Positions 26,742-38,900 of a stretch of DNA of 64,000 nucleotides are shown in pieces. Within the stretch, counting starts at the first letter, position 1, and each line of letters begins with the position of its first letter. Origin of the DNA: Campylorhamphus procurvoides (Eukaryota > Chordata > Aves > Passeriformes > Dendrocolaptidae). The stretch covers positions 362,936 to 426,935 of the forward strand of contig WBMV01004262.1 in assembly GCA_013396655.1 (NCBI GenBank), in the 5' to 3' direction. The notes under the pieces are model-generated. The model made no database searches and was not told the origin of the DNA. It saw only the letters and a list, made by a program, of their open reading frames with translations. The position numbers were made by a program, and so were the translations under genes.

Positions 26742-27445
26742 ACCTAGAGCCATGCAAAAAAACTCAGTTGTAATTTTCTGTAAATTTTCTGTCCACATCG
26801 GCATCGCACTCAAACCTAGCAGTGTGTTTGGTGGGAGGGTGGGGTGAAGGGGAGAGACAGATTTGGCCTGTTTTAACTTAAGTCTCTTAACATGTCTCAG
26901 CTGGAAGACTCTTAACTGTAGGAAACAGGGTTGTCTTGTTAGTGGTTTTTTAAGCTGCTTAGCCATGCCCAGTTTTCTTGAAAATGTCTTGTGTTTCTTT
27001 TGTAGCATTTTCCCCTGGAGATACTCTATCCCTCTTTGGCCAATGTATATCTACTGTACAACTTGAATTGTCTTCATTATCTGACTGTTGCATTAAGTGT
27101 CTTACTACTTTTTGCATGGATTGATATATGAAAAGAACACTAAAGCAATGTGGAATCAGGCAAGGTGTTGGGTGTGAGCAGGATGCTTAATTTAATGTGA
27201 GAAAATAGATGTGGTTTGGAGTTAAAATGTGTTTTTGCTAGACAAGAGCAATCATTTACCTTCTTTCAATGGAAATGTAAAAATGCTGTTAACTTGTGTT
27301 GCAAATCCTTACCTGTACGCTCTCCATGGCTTTTTCATTGGCTTTGCCATCTAGTCCTTGTAGTTTTGTTTTTGAGGTCTTTCTTGATCTGTCTCGTTTT
27401 TGTTACGGAATTTATAATTTAATAAAACTACATTTTATCAGTAAC
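26742..27445 (+). other. RNF146: RNF146 3' UTR
   Basis: Noncoding DNA from the RNF146 stop to about 20 bases past the first good poly(A) signal. A longer 3' UTR using a later signal cannot be excluded. The minus-strand and +2 frames here have no recognisable content. Confidence 0.6.
27421..27426 (+). terminator. RNF146: Poly(A) signal for RNF146
   Basis: Canonical AATAAA about 680 bases after the RNF146 stop, in T-rich surroundings. Cleavage is expected 10-30 bases further on. Confidence 0.6.
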
Positions 27446-30400
27446 AACCTCCAATATGTTTCCAGTTTAATTGAACTTTACTGGAGAAATTGAAAAGAAA
27501 ATTATCTTAAAACAGCCTCCTATTTTTGCCAAAAGGGGGAACTGGCTCTGGGTGGCAGCCTGAAGTTCTTGCGTCCCTGACTGGCTGTCTCTCAAACACA
27601 ACATTGTAGGAGTATCCTCTTTCAACTGAAACATCATGAGTTGCAGGCTTAATGCTCAGAGAGACAATACTCATTTCTCATCTGAAGAGCTGATTAACTC
27701 ACTTCACTGTTTGATGGCAGGCAGAAGTATCACACACAACCCTAACAGCAGAAATGTTGAAATAAAAGAGTGTAAGTTATCAAAGTTGACCCTATAACAA
27801 AGGGCTGTATTGCTGTTTATCTTTTCATAACAAAGCTAGTGATAGCACAGAAAGGGAAGTTTTGTGCACATATTAGCAATCTAGGAGATGCATTTCTACA
27901 AATGGACTTCTCTGTATCACAGAATGTTGGAAGCAAGATCTTCAGAAATACAGCTTATCTTTTCTGTCTGTGGCAATTGTTTTACATTTTTTTCAAATCG
28001 AGAAACAGCATTAATTGATTGTGGACCCAACCTTTACAACAACACTACTTAAACTCCAGTTCATGGTATATGTATCCCCAAATTGAAAGGGACAGTAGCT
28101 GATACATAGCTACTACAAATCTTAAAAGTTGTTTTAGGCAAACAACCGTTTGAAGGGAACTAAAAGGGCCCATTTTTAAAGATGCTAGATTTAAACTTCT
28201 AAAATGTTCTCCTTACTGTAATGATAGCTGACATGCCTAATTTTGGACAAAGCTGTGCCAGCCCTCTAGTTTATTTTACTTTATGTGAGGGCATGTGTTG
28301 AAGAAAGAAGCAAAATACAAGAACTTGTCTCACTATATACTTAATTTCTGTATTTTCAGTCCAGTCTACAAATAATTTCACCAGTGATTATCCCTGGGAT
28401 GTTCTCTGTCTATTATAGCAAAGCCCCAGCCACTGCATTATGTGGTTTTCTGTAATTCCATGCATTAAGTGAATTTCAACTTGTACAGCATAGCCAGGGA
28501 AATGCACAGTGCAACAGAAGGGAAAATGGAAAAAAAACCTAAATACTAAAAAATCTACAGCATCTCTTCATTGTCAGGAGAACAGACAACCACAGATGCT
28601 TAAAAAAAGCAGATAGTGAACCAAGCATTCTGCAACAACACCTTGCTTATCTTGATTGACCATTTCATTAGTATATTTCTAGCAGCAGCAAAAAAGATAC
28701 AGGTATTTATTTTGCTAAAAGTGATCTCCAGCATCCAACCCTTAAATGCTTGGTGCAGAATTCACACCCCCGTTGAGCCCTCCAGCTGTCCCAGCACACA
28801 GAGGAAAGAACAAGATGGGCATTGCACAACAGCAGGAAATTTACTTTGCTTAGGAGGGAGCTGGCAAACTAGCCCCTAGGAAGTACAAAAGCTATCATGC
28901 TATTTAATTGGGAGACTGGGACTGTCAATTTTGAGGCTTCTAATTTATTTTGTGCGTTTAGTGCTTGTTTGGTTTAAGCCATTTCAGAAGGGGAAAAAAA
29001 GCCTAAGAAGAAGCATGTTGTCTTTAATAATTGTAAAGAAAATACAAATGCTTATTAACTGCTGGTTACAGATATTTGTCACTTTAAGATGATAAGCAAG
29101 TATATGAAATAAAGCATTTAGCTTTCAAAGAGGTAAAATTAGATTCCATTTCATCTCAGGCTGCAGCTCTCATCCTAGCACTCATGGTATTTTCTTGGGC
29201 TGGTTTTCACATGAAGGGCTCTAGTTGCTTTTAAAATAGAAAATAGGCTAGAAAATATGGTATTAGACTACTCACAAAATCCTTGATCAAAACCTGTAAT
29301 GATCTTCAGAATGTCCTGTACCCATGTTTGGTATATTTATGATACCAACAAAATGAGTTTCCATAACCCTTTCTGAAACTTTTCTGAGCCCGTCTTGCTC
29401 TGTACTAGTTAAATATTTGTCCTGTTTTCTTAGGAGCAAACATTAGCCTTTGATACAACTCAGAGAAGGTGGCTGGAAAGAGATCCCCAATAGGTGTACA
29501 TACAGAGTTTTACTTAGTGGCAGCACAGATCTGGCTCAAAGCATGAAGGAAACCAGAGTCTGCTTTTTTGCTACAATTTCCTCCTTTTCAAATTTAAAAA
29601 AAAAATAAATTTCAAAAAATCACCCAGTACACAGAATACACTTATGAGCCTAATACACTATATATATATATTTTCAGGAGTCTTGCTTAGATTCTAAGCA
29701 ATTTTCACACACATTTTAAAAAATGTAATTACAGTATTGGTAAATTTATTCTTGCTACTAGCAAAGACATAACCAGTTGTCCTTTCAAGGACTTTTGACT
29801 CACAACAACATGATATGCTACTGCTGCAAAAAGCTGGATGACTTGGACTGGAGCGTGCTTTGACGGTTCAGCGACACTGGTAGTCCGTAATCTCTCGAGT
29901 CTTGAGGAACTTCATGAAAAGCAGAACAGTTTCATTACTGAACAGTCAAGTGCTGCCTGACTATATTAAAACATTCATACCTGTGAAGTAATGGGTTTTT
30001 AAGTCTTTTAGGGCATGGGAAAGAATCCAGCTACACAAGAGACTAACAACTGAGCTATCAGATAAAAAGAGGTAGAGGGGAAAGAGCCAGAAACCAGAAC
30101 ACTGTCTCCCCATGTTGTCATTCCTGTATCTTCTTTAATGTGAAAGTGAAAATTGAACTTTATTTTTGGGGAAGAGAGAGTTGAAATCATCCTCCATCAG
30201 TGCTTCAGATACTAAGGCAAAGATGCAGGATCTATGGGGTGGAGGCAAGTTACTTATCTTCTCCAAGAAGCCAACTCAAAACACGTCCTTTTCTGCAGCA
30301 CTTCTCTTGGTTGCTTCAGGATACGCATACTCTATGCTGTGAAAACCATATAGTAAAACATGCCTGCCAGATCACAGCATCTGCTCAAAACCTGCAGAAT

Positions 30401-31439
30401 CTTAACATGCAATCCAAGCCTAATTCCCATCATTGATTTGTCCCCAAATCCTCAGACATGTAGTTACCTTGCTGTCTAACACTCGGGAATCTTGCCACGC
30501 TGTAGACATGGTAACATGGATTTTCATCCAAGAAACTGCCTTCTTTTCCTAAGGGAGCCTCCTTCATGATCTGGAGCTAGTTAAGCCTGGTCAGGCCAAG
30601 CACACAGCCCAAAGTCTCCTCCTTAACATGCTCCCATGGAGTACTTGGGTCCTGGGCTCAGATCTCAGTCCCCACTGGATTTAGAGACAAGTGCATCCTA
30701 ACAGGAAACTCTCAGTAACAGATACGTCTGTATGGTTTTGCCCTCAGAGATGTTTAAGAATCATCTGCCAAAGCAGCACTTCTGTGTCAGTTTCTAGTTT
30801 CTAAAGGGAAAACCCTCCCCACTGAGTTACCTAATTACTTGCGTAGTCACTGGCATGAAGTGGAGACTCAGTTCCAAATCTTCTGGTCAGCCCAAATATG
30901 CCCTGCCAGTAAAAATACTTTGAAGAAAGACAGACATATCCACACACAAGTCTTACCAGAATGCTAAAGTACTCCGACCACCCAGTCAGTTAAGGACATC
31001 CCATTTCAGGGCATGATATATCATGGCCTTCCAAGATTTCAATTAGATTCTATATAAAGAATCAGGTCAGCAGCTTTGCATAGGTGCAGGATACAGCATG
31101 TGCAGATGCATGTGTAGGTAGTTGACTCCTTGAGCAGTGAGAAGACGCTGAAATGCACTTAAAAACCTGAATCAGAGTCAGTGAATGGGGGCAGAAGCTT
31201 CTCAGAAAGTTTCTGTAAAAGCAGCATTAAAATTGAAGTATCCTCAGATACTTTTTCAGCAATTACATGAAGAACTGGACATAAAAAAAGAGAAATTATC
31301 CTCTCACTAGTTATCATCTTTTTCAAGCTGCTTAAAGACATTGGACTCATGTTGGGGAACTCATTTTGCAGCTTTAGATGCACCTGTTCCTCAAATAAAT
31401 AAACCTCTGTTCCAGCAAGAACAGAGGGGTCTGCCAGGC
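27446..31439. other. Intergenic gap between the convergent 3' ends, no gene seen
   Basis: About 4 kb between the RNF146 poly(A) signal and the LTR behind ECHDC1. No coding or RNA gene is recognisable. There is a short A-rich run near 29,596 and a TA run near 29,662. Confidence 0.65.
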
Positions 31440-32045
31440 TGTTGAAATTGAAACTAGGACACCACTGAAAGCTTAACCAAACAGTAGCTTTATTATCAAA
31501 AGAATGGCCAAGTAAACAGGAAAGAAAGCCCCTCCCAAGAGGGAGAAAGAGAGAGAGCAGGGGAAAAAAAGCACCCAACTCTGACACACCCAACTCCCCC
31601 AAGGTGTCTTTCCACAGGGTTGTCTCACCAATCCCAGAATGTCCAACCACCTCAGGGCAGTGGCTGCATCCTCAAGGGTAGGCTGGCTCCTTGCTAAGGT
31701 GGGCATCCCTACCAAAAGGCAACGTTGTCCTAGTCGCATGAAGCGAGCAAAAAACACTGAGATATGAGCCATCTGCCTTTTATCTACTTGGCCAGATGAA
31801 GTTTACCTGAATGGCATGGCCAGGGCTGCCAGGCAAAAGTCCCTGGCACCTCCCCCCTGTTATATAACTGCTTGTGCAAGTCTCTCTGCACTTGTGCAGT
31901 ATATTTCAGTGGGCCTTCATTAATTGGGTCTGGCAGTTTACTTCATCCTCCTCCTCCTCTCTTTCTCCTTCAAGTGCCCTTGGAGGGCCATCAGCCAATC
32001 ATGAGAGACCAATTAATTTTAGTTTACACAGAAATGTCTCCTTCA
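31440..32045 (-). mobile_element. Solo LTR of an endogenous retrovirus
   Basis: Read on the minus strand, it has an LTR's order of signals: a U3-like segment, a TATA-like GATAAAAGG (31,776-31,784), then 280 bases later ATAATAAA (AATAAA at 31,489-31,494), then a U5-like end finishing in ...TTTCAACA at 31,440. The right (5') end is uncertain. A TG at 32,045 would give matching 4-bp flanks (AGGC on both sides on the plus strand), which is weak support. No primer-binding site or internal genes follow, so it is a solo LTR. It lies about 460 bases past the ECHDC1 stop, on the same strand. The two long minus-strand frames inside it are LTR sequence, not genes. Confidence 0.65.
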
Positions 32046-32441
32046 AGGCCAGAGACCGTATTTATCGGCCCGTTTTCCCATAACTTGGTAGGAGAAGCAC
32101 AACTCCTCACAAGTGGCTGGGCCAAACACAGACCAAAAAATACCAGCATCAAATTCCACCCGAATACAACCTCATAACTTTCATTTCCATACCAGTTAGA
32201 AAAACAAAATTAACACCAAAGAAAATAATCTTCAGCCTCATTCCAAAAGAATTATAGTTCTATTCGCAACACAGTATTTACCTTTACATACTAATTTCAC
32301 TAATTTCCATTCAGTGGGTGATTAGGACATGAATGAATCTGCTAGGGATTTCTCTGTGATTGCACACCAAATACATCTGCCTGACATGAATGGCAGGAAT
32401 GTTAATGCCAGTTTAAATGGGCAAGTCTTTAAATGATTCAG

Positions 32442-32447
32442 TTTAAT
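32442..32447 (-). terminator. ECHDC1: Possible ECHDC1 poly(A) signal (ATTAAA)
   Basis: Minus strand reads ATTAAA about 60 bases after the ECHDC1 stop. It is a common variant signal, but so short a 3' UTR is unusual. Another option is the AATAAA of the downstream LTR. Confidence 0.25.
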
Positions 32448-32507
32448 GCCTGCTTTAGTGAAGGCTTTGTTTCCAAAAGGTCAAGAACATTTCTTATACA
32501 TTGACCA

Positions 32508-32913
32508 TTATTTATGCTTTGGTCTTCTAGCCAATGCCTGCAGATTGTCAGGCCCGCCCCATACAGTTCCAAAAATGTCCTTCTCTGCCCTTAGGGCAGC
32601 ATCCAGCGGATGGTCTCTTCCTGCTACCACCACGCTTTTCAGAGCCCGAATGACGCTGGTTGGGCCCTCTGTATACTGACTCAGCCAGGCTTGGGTTTCT
32701 TCTAATGCTCTGGCTTCATCTGAAGATGAGAGTGTTTGCTCTGAGAACCCCAGACCCAAGGCTTTCTCGGGGTCCATGTGCACAGACCCGCTCAGCAGCT
32801 GCAGGGCAACCTTACTGCCCATGATCCGCACCAACCGGGCACCTCCTCCCCAGCCTGGTGCCAGACCCATGTGCTTGTGGACAAACCGAATTTCACTTTC
32901 AGGCGTCATCAAC
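32508..32913 (-). CDS. ECHDC1: ECHDC1 terminal coding exon 5 (residues 166-300)
   Basis: Preceded by the acceptor TTTGACAG; begins with the last base of an arginine codon, then LMTPESEIRFVHKHMG. It encodes the C-terminal half of the crotonase fold and ends GTVWGGPDNLQALARRPKHK with TAA at 32,508-32,510. It lies 16 kb from exon 4 and is visibly richer in GC than the DNA around it. It differs from human at many outer positions but keeps the frame and length. Confidence 0.94.
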
Positions 32914-35900
32914 CTGTCAAATGAAGAACAGACACACAGAGGTCAATCCATGCATTGACTTTTGTTTGCAGCTCAGCAGCACTTAATTTTCTATTTTCTC
33001 CTCCCCTCTGCTTCCAAAGGCTGATACAGCTTGACAGCCTGCTGATTACAGCCGGAGCTGGAATATCTTAATTTTTAGAACACATGGTGCATTAACTGCA
33101 GCATTTGGCCCTTTTCAGAATTAGATACGTAGGCTATTACAAGTAAAGATGCTTAGTGCCCGCACTAATACCTGTAGTCAGTTCTAAAAAGTGTTGAAAC
33201 AGAACTGCAGACATTTATTCACAGTGCCGACGCTGCCTTGCTAATTCATGCCTAAAACAACAGGGTATTGGGTAGAAACTAATCAAACTAATGTACAAAG
33301 CATTTCTCAAGAGGACAGATTGTGGCCTTAGTACTGATCTGCACTGAGGAGATTCTGTCTGCACCCTGGTGCTTGATTTCAGCACAGATGGGGTTTTCTT
33401 GTTCCATATTTTAGAGGATCCATGTGAGTTTGATTTCTAATGGCTCACTACAGGAAGGGAAATCAGGATGGATGCTCAACTTATGGGTCACAATTTACAG
33501 TAGAATTGCTTTCTGTTTATGCTTGCAGCGTTTAATAGAATTGCTCCCCTCTACAGAGTAAGTTCTTCTTTTCAAAGATTTCATCTCTGCTTCTGTTCTA
33601 CAGCTTCTCACCTTCTTTACTTAAGAACTCACCCTAGGGCTGATTAAGCTATCTCCTTGAAGGAGCTCTGCTGCAGCAGATTGTTCTGTCTTCACACAGT
33701 GGTCACACTGACACACATTAGGTTAGTGGAAAAAAAACCCTCTAGAAATAGAAACATAGAGAAAAGATGCACAGAAACAGGCTAGTACTTGCTCTTTCTC
33801 ATGGTGATGTTCTGCAGCGTGGTTGCTTGCTGCTGTTCGTAAGACAAAGTATGGAAATTACATTTGTGAAGTAATTAGCTTCTACTTCAAGCACTAATTG
33901 GCTTTCTGAAGACAAATCTTCTGAGATCTACACACAAGTCTGTTTCCTAACAATGCAGTTTTCCATAGTGAAAATACCAAGGTAAACAGCTTTGAAAGGG
34001 GAAAGAAAAGGAAAACCTTTAAAAATACAACTAATTCTAGGAACTCACTGTTCTCAAATCTGCTTGATTACTGTTAATTTTAAGTTTGCTTGGCTGCTTT
34101 TTTCTTAACCAGAGCACTATCAGCATTCATGCCACACTGTACAGCATCAGAACTGAAGAGCTTACACTTTATCCCAGATCCAACACAATGCACAAAGGCA
34201 ACAGCTGACAAGCCAGATTGCATGAAAGCCTTTTTGTAGAGATAGCAGAGGAAGATTGTGTGACAAAAGGAAGAGAGCAGAGTATCGCAGGGAGGAAAGG
34301 CTTTTAGCTAACATTATCAAGTGGTTCCCAAACCCAGCAAATCCCAGGGAGCTCAGGTCTCTCCAAAAAGAAAACTCTTCAAGTATTCCAAAACTCCTTT
34401 ACTGGCTCAGCTTACTCTTCAATTTGCTGACACCCAGTGTCCCACCGGGAAAGCAATAATGAAAACATTTTAAGGGTTTAATTCTAGCTGTACTGAGTGA
34501 TGTGAGGTATTAAAAAAGAAGGGGTCATAAGCAGATGGGCATCTGACGCTAGCCAACCTGCAGGCAGTCTCATGGGACAGCCACTGCAGGTCATTGAGGC
34601 AATGTTGCATTTGTATGTCGAATCTGAGACTGTCCCAGACACCTGGGTTCAGGCCTTAAGGATAGGCAATTCTGTGAACATCCTGATGGCAGTGCAAGGA
34701 CTCATCTGGGGAGTCAGGTCAACGTTCTGTGAAGTTGGCGCAAGTCAAATTTTACATGAGAAGCACAGCCAATCCATCAGCCAACAAGAAAAAAATTGGA
34801 AACAGTATGTGGGAAAGGCTCTGTTTCCCTGCAGAGTCTTTACCTCCCTCTGAGAAAATGCAACGAAACAGAATGAAAAGAAAATAAATGACTGACAGCT
34901 TAATCAATCCATAGAGAGACTGTGTAGCTGCAGTTTCCAGGATCTCATTGGTATTTACCTCTCCCTACAATGCTCCTTTGAACAAGCTCCACAGAAAATA
35001 CTGAGATAAGTGGTGGTCAGTGAAAGGTGTAGCTCTAGTCTTGGACTGCCTTCAGGCTTAAGAAACATATCTATGGTGTTTCAGACTTACCAATTTTCCT
35101 GAAGTCGCACCATTTCTCACAGAAACCACCCATCATACTGTGTTAATGTACCTGTCACTTCCAGTCTCCATGCTCAAGGAAGCAATGGAGACCTGAGCTC
35201 ATGTCTGAAGAGGTGTATAGGGCTGCCAAGCCAGCCTGGGATCAGCCTCTGAACATCACCAGCTGCAGCCTTGCATAAATATGTCCCTTTTTACTATAGG
35301 AAAGAAACTGAGTCTACCTTCTGGGACATGACAGATTTGATCTCCCATTAAAAGAATTTATGAAAGAAAATCACATCAGGCCTTACTAAACATAAAGAGG
35401 CAGACATCAGAAAGCTAGAAAGAACAAAGTGCTATTCCTGAGCTGTTTATACCTTATTCACCTATTACTGGCCTTGCCTGAGACAGAATAGTAGATGAAT
35501 ACAAAATTAATCCTGCATTGACTTAGTACACCTGTTCTTGTCTTCCAGGTCAAAGGAATTAAAGTCTGAGTCTCCTGTATCCCAGGGGAAGGTCATATCA
35601 CTAGACTCCTAGACACATACCTTCCCTTCCCTAATAAAGAAAAGCTGTTGCATGACTACTGAAAAAAATATTTATTCAATGTAATTAATGTCAAAGTGTC
35701 TGAAGACCTTACAAGCAGGGATATATCCTTCAGAAATGTGAAGGGTAGCAAAATCCTCACAACTTCATTTGGAAATAAAAGGTTAAGGTAATACAAGCAT
35801 GCAAGTGCAGTTGAAACCTCCTTTAAGAACATTTTATTCCATGTTATAAGCAGTACAACACCCCTAGGAAGAAAGCACAGCCACCATGGGCCACATCCAA

Positions 35901-38900
35901 TTTTGCATTAGTCATCTAAAGCAAACGAGCTACAGCAAATGTTCCTGCTGTACATTTTAAAATATTCTCAGCTGCACTAAATGTTACAAATCCTCCCCTT
36001 TTGATCTGAGAATTCCTTCATTCTGTGACATCTCGTTGTACCCACAAACTACCAACTGTCATGTCACATCTCATCAAATCACTGGCAATGCACATGAGAA
36101 GAAAACCTTGTCATTAACAAGGCAGCCTAACAAATCCCATCCTTATAAAGGTACACTTGCTTCTCCAAAGGCAGCGTCTGCTGTGAGCTAATAGCTATGC
36201 TTTCCTTTACTAAAGTGTTTCCCAGCTATTTGAAGCTGGAGCATATACACAAAAAGCTGAAAATGCAAACAAAAATGTACTTTCTCAACTTTGCATACCT
36301 GTTTTTTTATAAATACATTACTGAGCTGTTCAAATGGTATAATCAGTTCCTTGGGCAGAATTAAGATTATATTAAGATCTGTGCTGGGCCTTACCTCATC
36401 ATTTCCTGGATTTTGAGGTTTGAGTTATATTCAGCATTCTGACAAGGCAAAGGCCCTAATCAAGTTTACTAGTCTCTTTTACACGTTTGGAAAGCTCCTA
36501 ACAACTATGCTGTTGAAACTGATGATAAAAAAACGATATTAAAAAAAAAAAAGCCTAAACCCTTAAATGCATTGTCAGCAACCTGGATTTTGTTCCCATT
36601 CCCTCTTTGACTCCCAGTGTCATGTAAGGACACAGCTCCTGACTTCTGATCTCCTTTAGCTGGCATGAGACTGACACACCAGGGAAGGAGGCTGCCAGCA
36701 TCATGCAATGCTCCAGCACCTGGTTCTCAGCTATGGTTATACTGAGAGAGGACAGCCAGAACTGCAGGAGTGCAGGAGATGACTTGTATCTCCTCCCCCA
36801 GATACTTTGGCATTCTGCTCTCAAACCACCAATCAATATAAATCATAAACACAGCTTATGTCTTTGGGTCACAGTAAGTTCCCTGACCAAATCTGCCACC
36901 TTCTTCTATAAATTTCAGTACCACCTATCAACAACGTGATTGAACCAACATAAAGTGGAAAATTCCCAAAAATGAAAGTCAAAGGCCTTAAGATACAATT
37001 AAAAGACATCCATAATTTCAGCATGCTGTAGAGCAAGAGTTATAGAAATAATAAGAAATCTTCAAGTAGAAATAGATATTTTTCAAAACATAGATGCAGA
37101 GCACAACCTGAATATAAACCACCGCCCTGACATTTTCATAAAGCCACAGAAAGCTTGAAATGAAGAGTACTGACTAAAGTTAATGTTGTAGTTTGTGCCT
37201 GCAGAGACCTAACCTGGAAACCTAAATACTGATAGTTAATTACACAACAACATTGTGTTCTAGAACTGATAACTTGTCTTGTATAAGCCTTGTTCAGTAT
37301 TCCAATACACAAGCCTTTCATAGCTACTACAGAGACTTATTTTAAAACAAGAACTGCATGAACCAGTCATTTTTGCAATAAAAATGAATTTTGAACAGCA
37401 AGGTACTGTGGGAAGAGTATTTTGCAGAAGAAATATGCAGTACTACACTAAAATAATTTAGCCAGTCAGCAAAGTTGCTGATTAGCAGCTTCCAGTCCTT
37501 ACTTCAATTTTCATGACAGATGCTTTAGAATTAGACCCTCAAGAATAAGACAGTCTCCTCCAAAAAAGCAAGCTGGGACTAATTAATCCATCTCTGCCTA
37601 TCCAGTGCAGTGTCTCAGCAGTCTCTTTATCACTGCACCATCAAATAATTACCTAGATACTGTGAAAAGGTATTATCTAGACAAAATAGCTAAATTCAGC
37701 TTACTACACCCTCCATCACCAAAAAATCTACCCTAGTTCTGTGAAAAGATTAACAAGTGGATTCATCCTGAGAAGAGTTAGTCATAATTTCACTTTTCTC
37801 TCAATCTCAATTAATTTGATAGGACCAAAAAAGCCCCAATTAAACATTTAATCAATAACTCCTCTCTAATTCTGTCTGTAGCAGATTTTTGAACTGGACC
37901 AGTGCAGTGAATGTTGGCAAGCCACAACTATTCCATGTTTTCCCAGCACAGCTTCCTAGTGTTAATTCCCCCTGCACCTCTCACGTATCTTTTCTCTCAT
38001 TGTGAGCTTCTTATGTTTCTGCCCTATGCAGAGAAATAATAAGGCAATTGGACATTGCAGCAGTTGCTGCTTCTGAGCTGTGACAGCACAAAGTGAGACT
38101 TCCAAAGTGAAAATGCTGTAAAACTAAGGATTTGTGCTACATGCTTGTGGTGATAGTCTGCGGACTGGCATCATAAAAGCAACCCCCCCCCCAAATCTTT
38201 GCTTTTTCTGTAAATCCTTTAGTCACAAATACTCACTTGACAGATGACTGAATGGTAACTACTAAAGAACATAAAGAATATAAAAATTAAGACAAAATGG
38301 TTTAAAGATAGTTTGGAGAAACTGTGTTCCTTGTGATTATTTTAGATACATTTGCTCAATGCTGCTCTGCAATCTGAAATTTCTATACAGCCTAAGAGAA
38401 GACTCTGCACATTCATGATCTTTCCTGTTCATCTGCTTTACTCCGTAACCTTTTCTACAGGAAAGCAATGGAAAGAAGTAGGTCCAGCTACTATTTTAAT
38501 AAGCCCACCAGCAAGTCACCCTTCTCAAATCTTTTCAGTGATTAAAAAAAACCCCAAACCAACAACTCAAATAAAAAAAGCAATATAACTTTTGAACTTG
38601 AGGCTTAAATAAATGAAAATGAAACACAAGAACCAAAATTTAAAAAAAATTCCCACCAAGCCTCCCCAGTACAGAATGTTCTAGGCATGCTCTAAAACTC
38701 AGTGTCAAAAGAGTAGACTTGATGCCAGCCTAAGAAATTTCACCAAAACAAGACCTTGCTTTTCTCACAGCTCTTTTCAAACTGTCATACAGATTATATG
38801 GACATTTATTTATAGTTACTGAATTATTTTGTAACACTCTTAGTGCATCAGTTTTCCCTCCAATCACCACAGAAGCTAAGAATCAAACTTTACATAAAGT

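Noticed and set aside
31159..31772. 163- and 99-codon minus-strand frames
   Set aside because: They overlap the LTR at 31,440-32,045; the peptides are translated LTR sequence and unique flank.
31431..31833. CTGCCAGGC repeated at 31,431 and 31,825 as an LTR target duplication
   Set aside because: The second copy lies inside the LTR between TATA and U3 and has no preceding CA end, so it does not mark a boundary.
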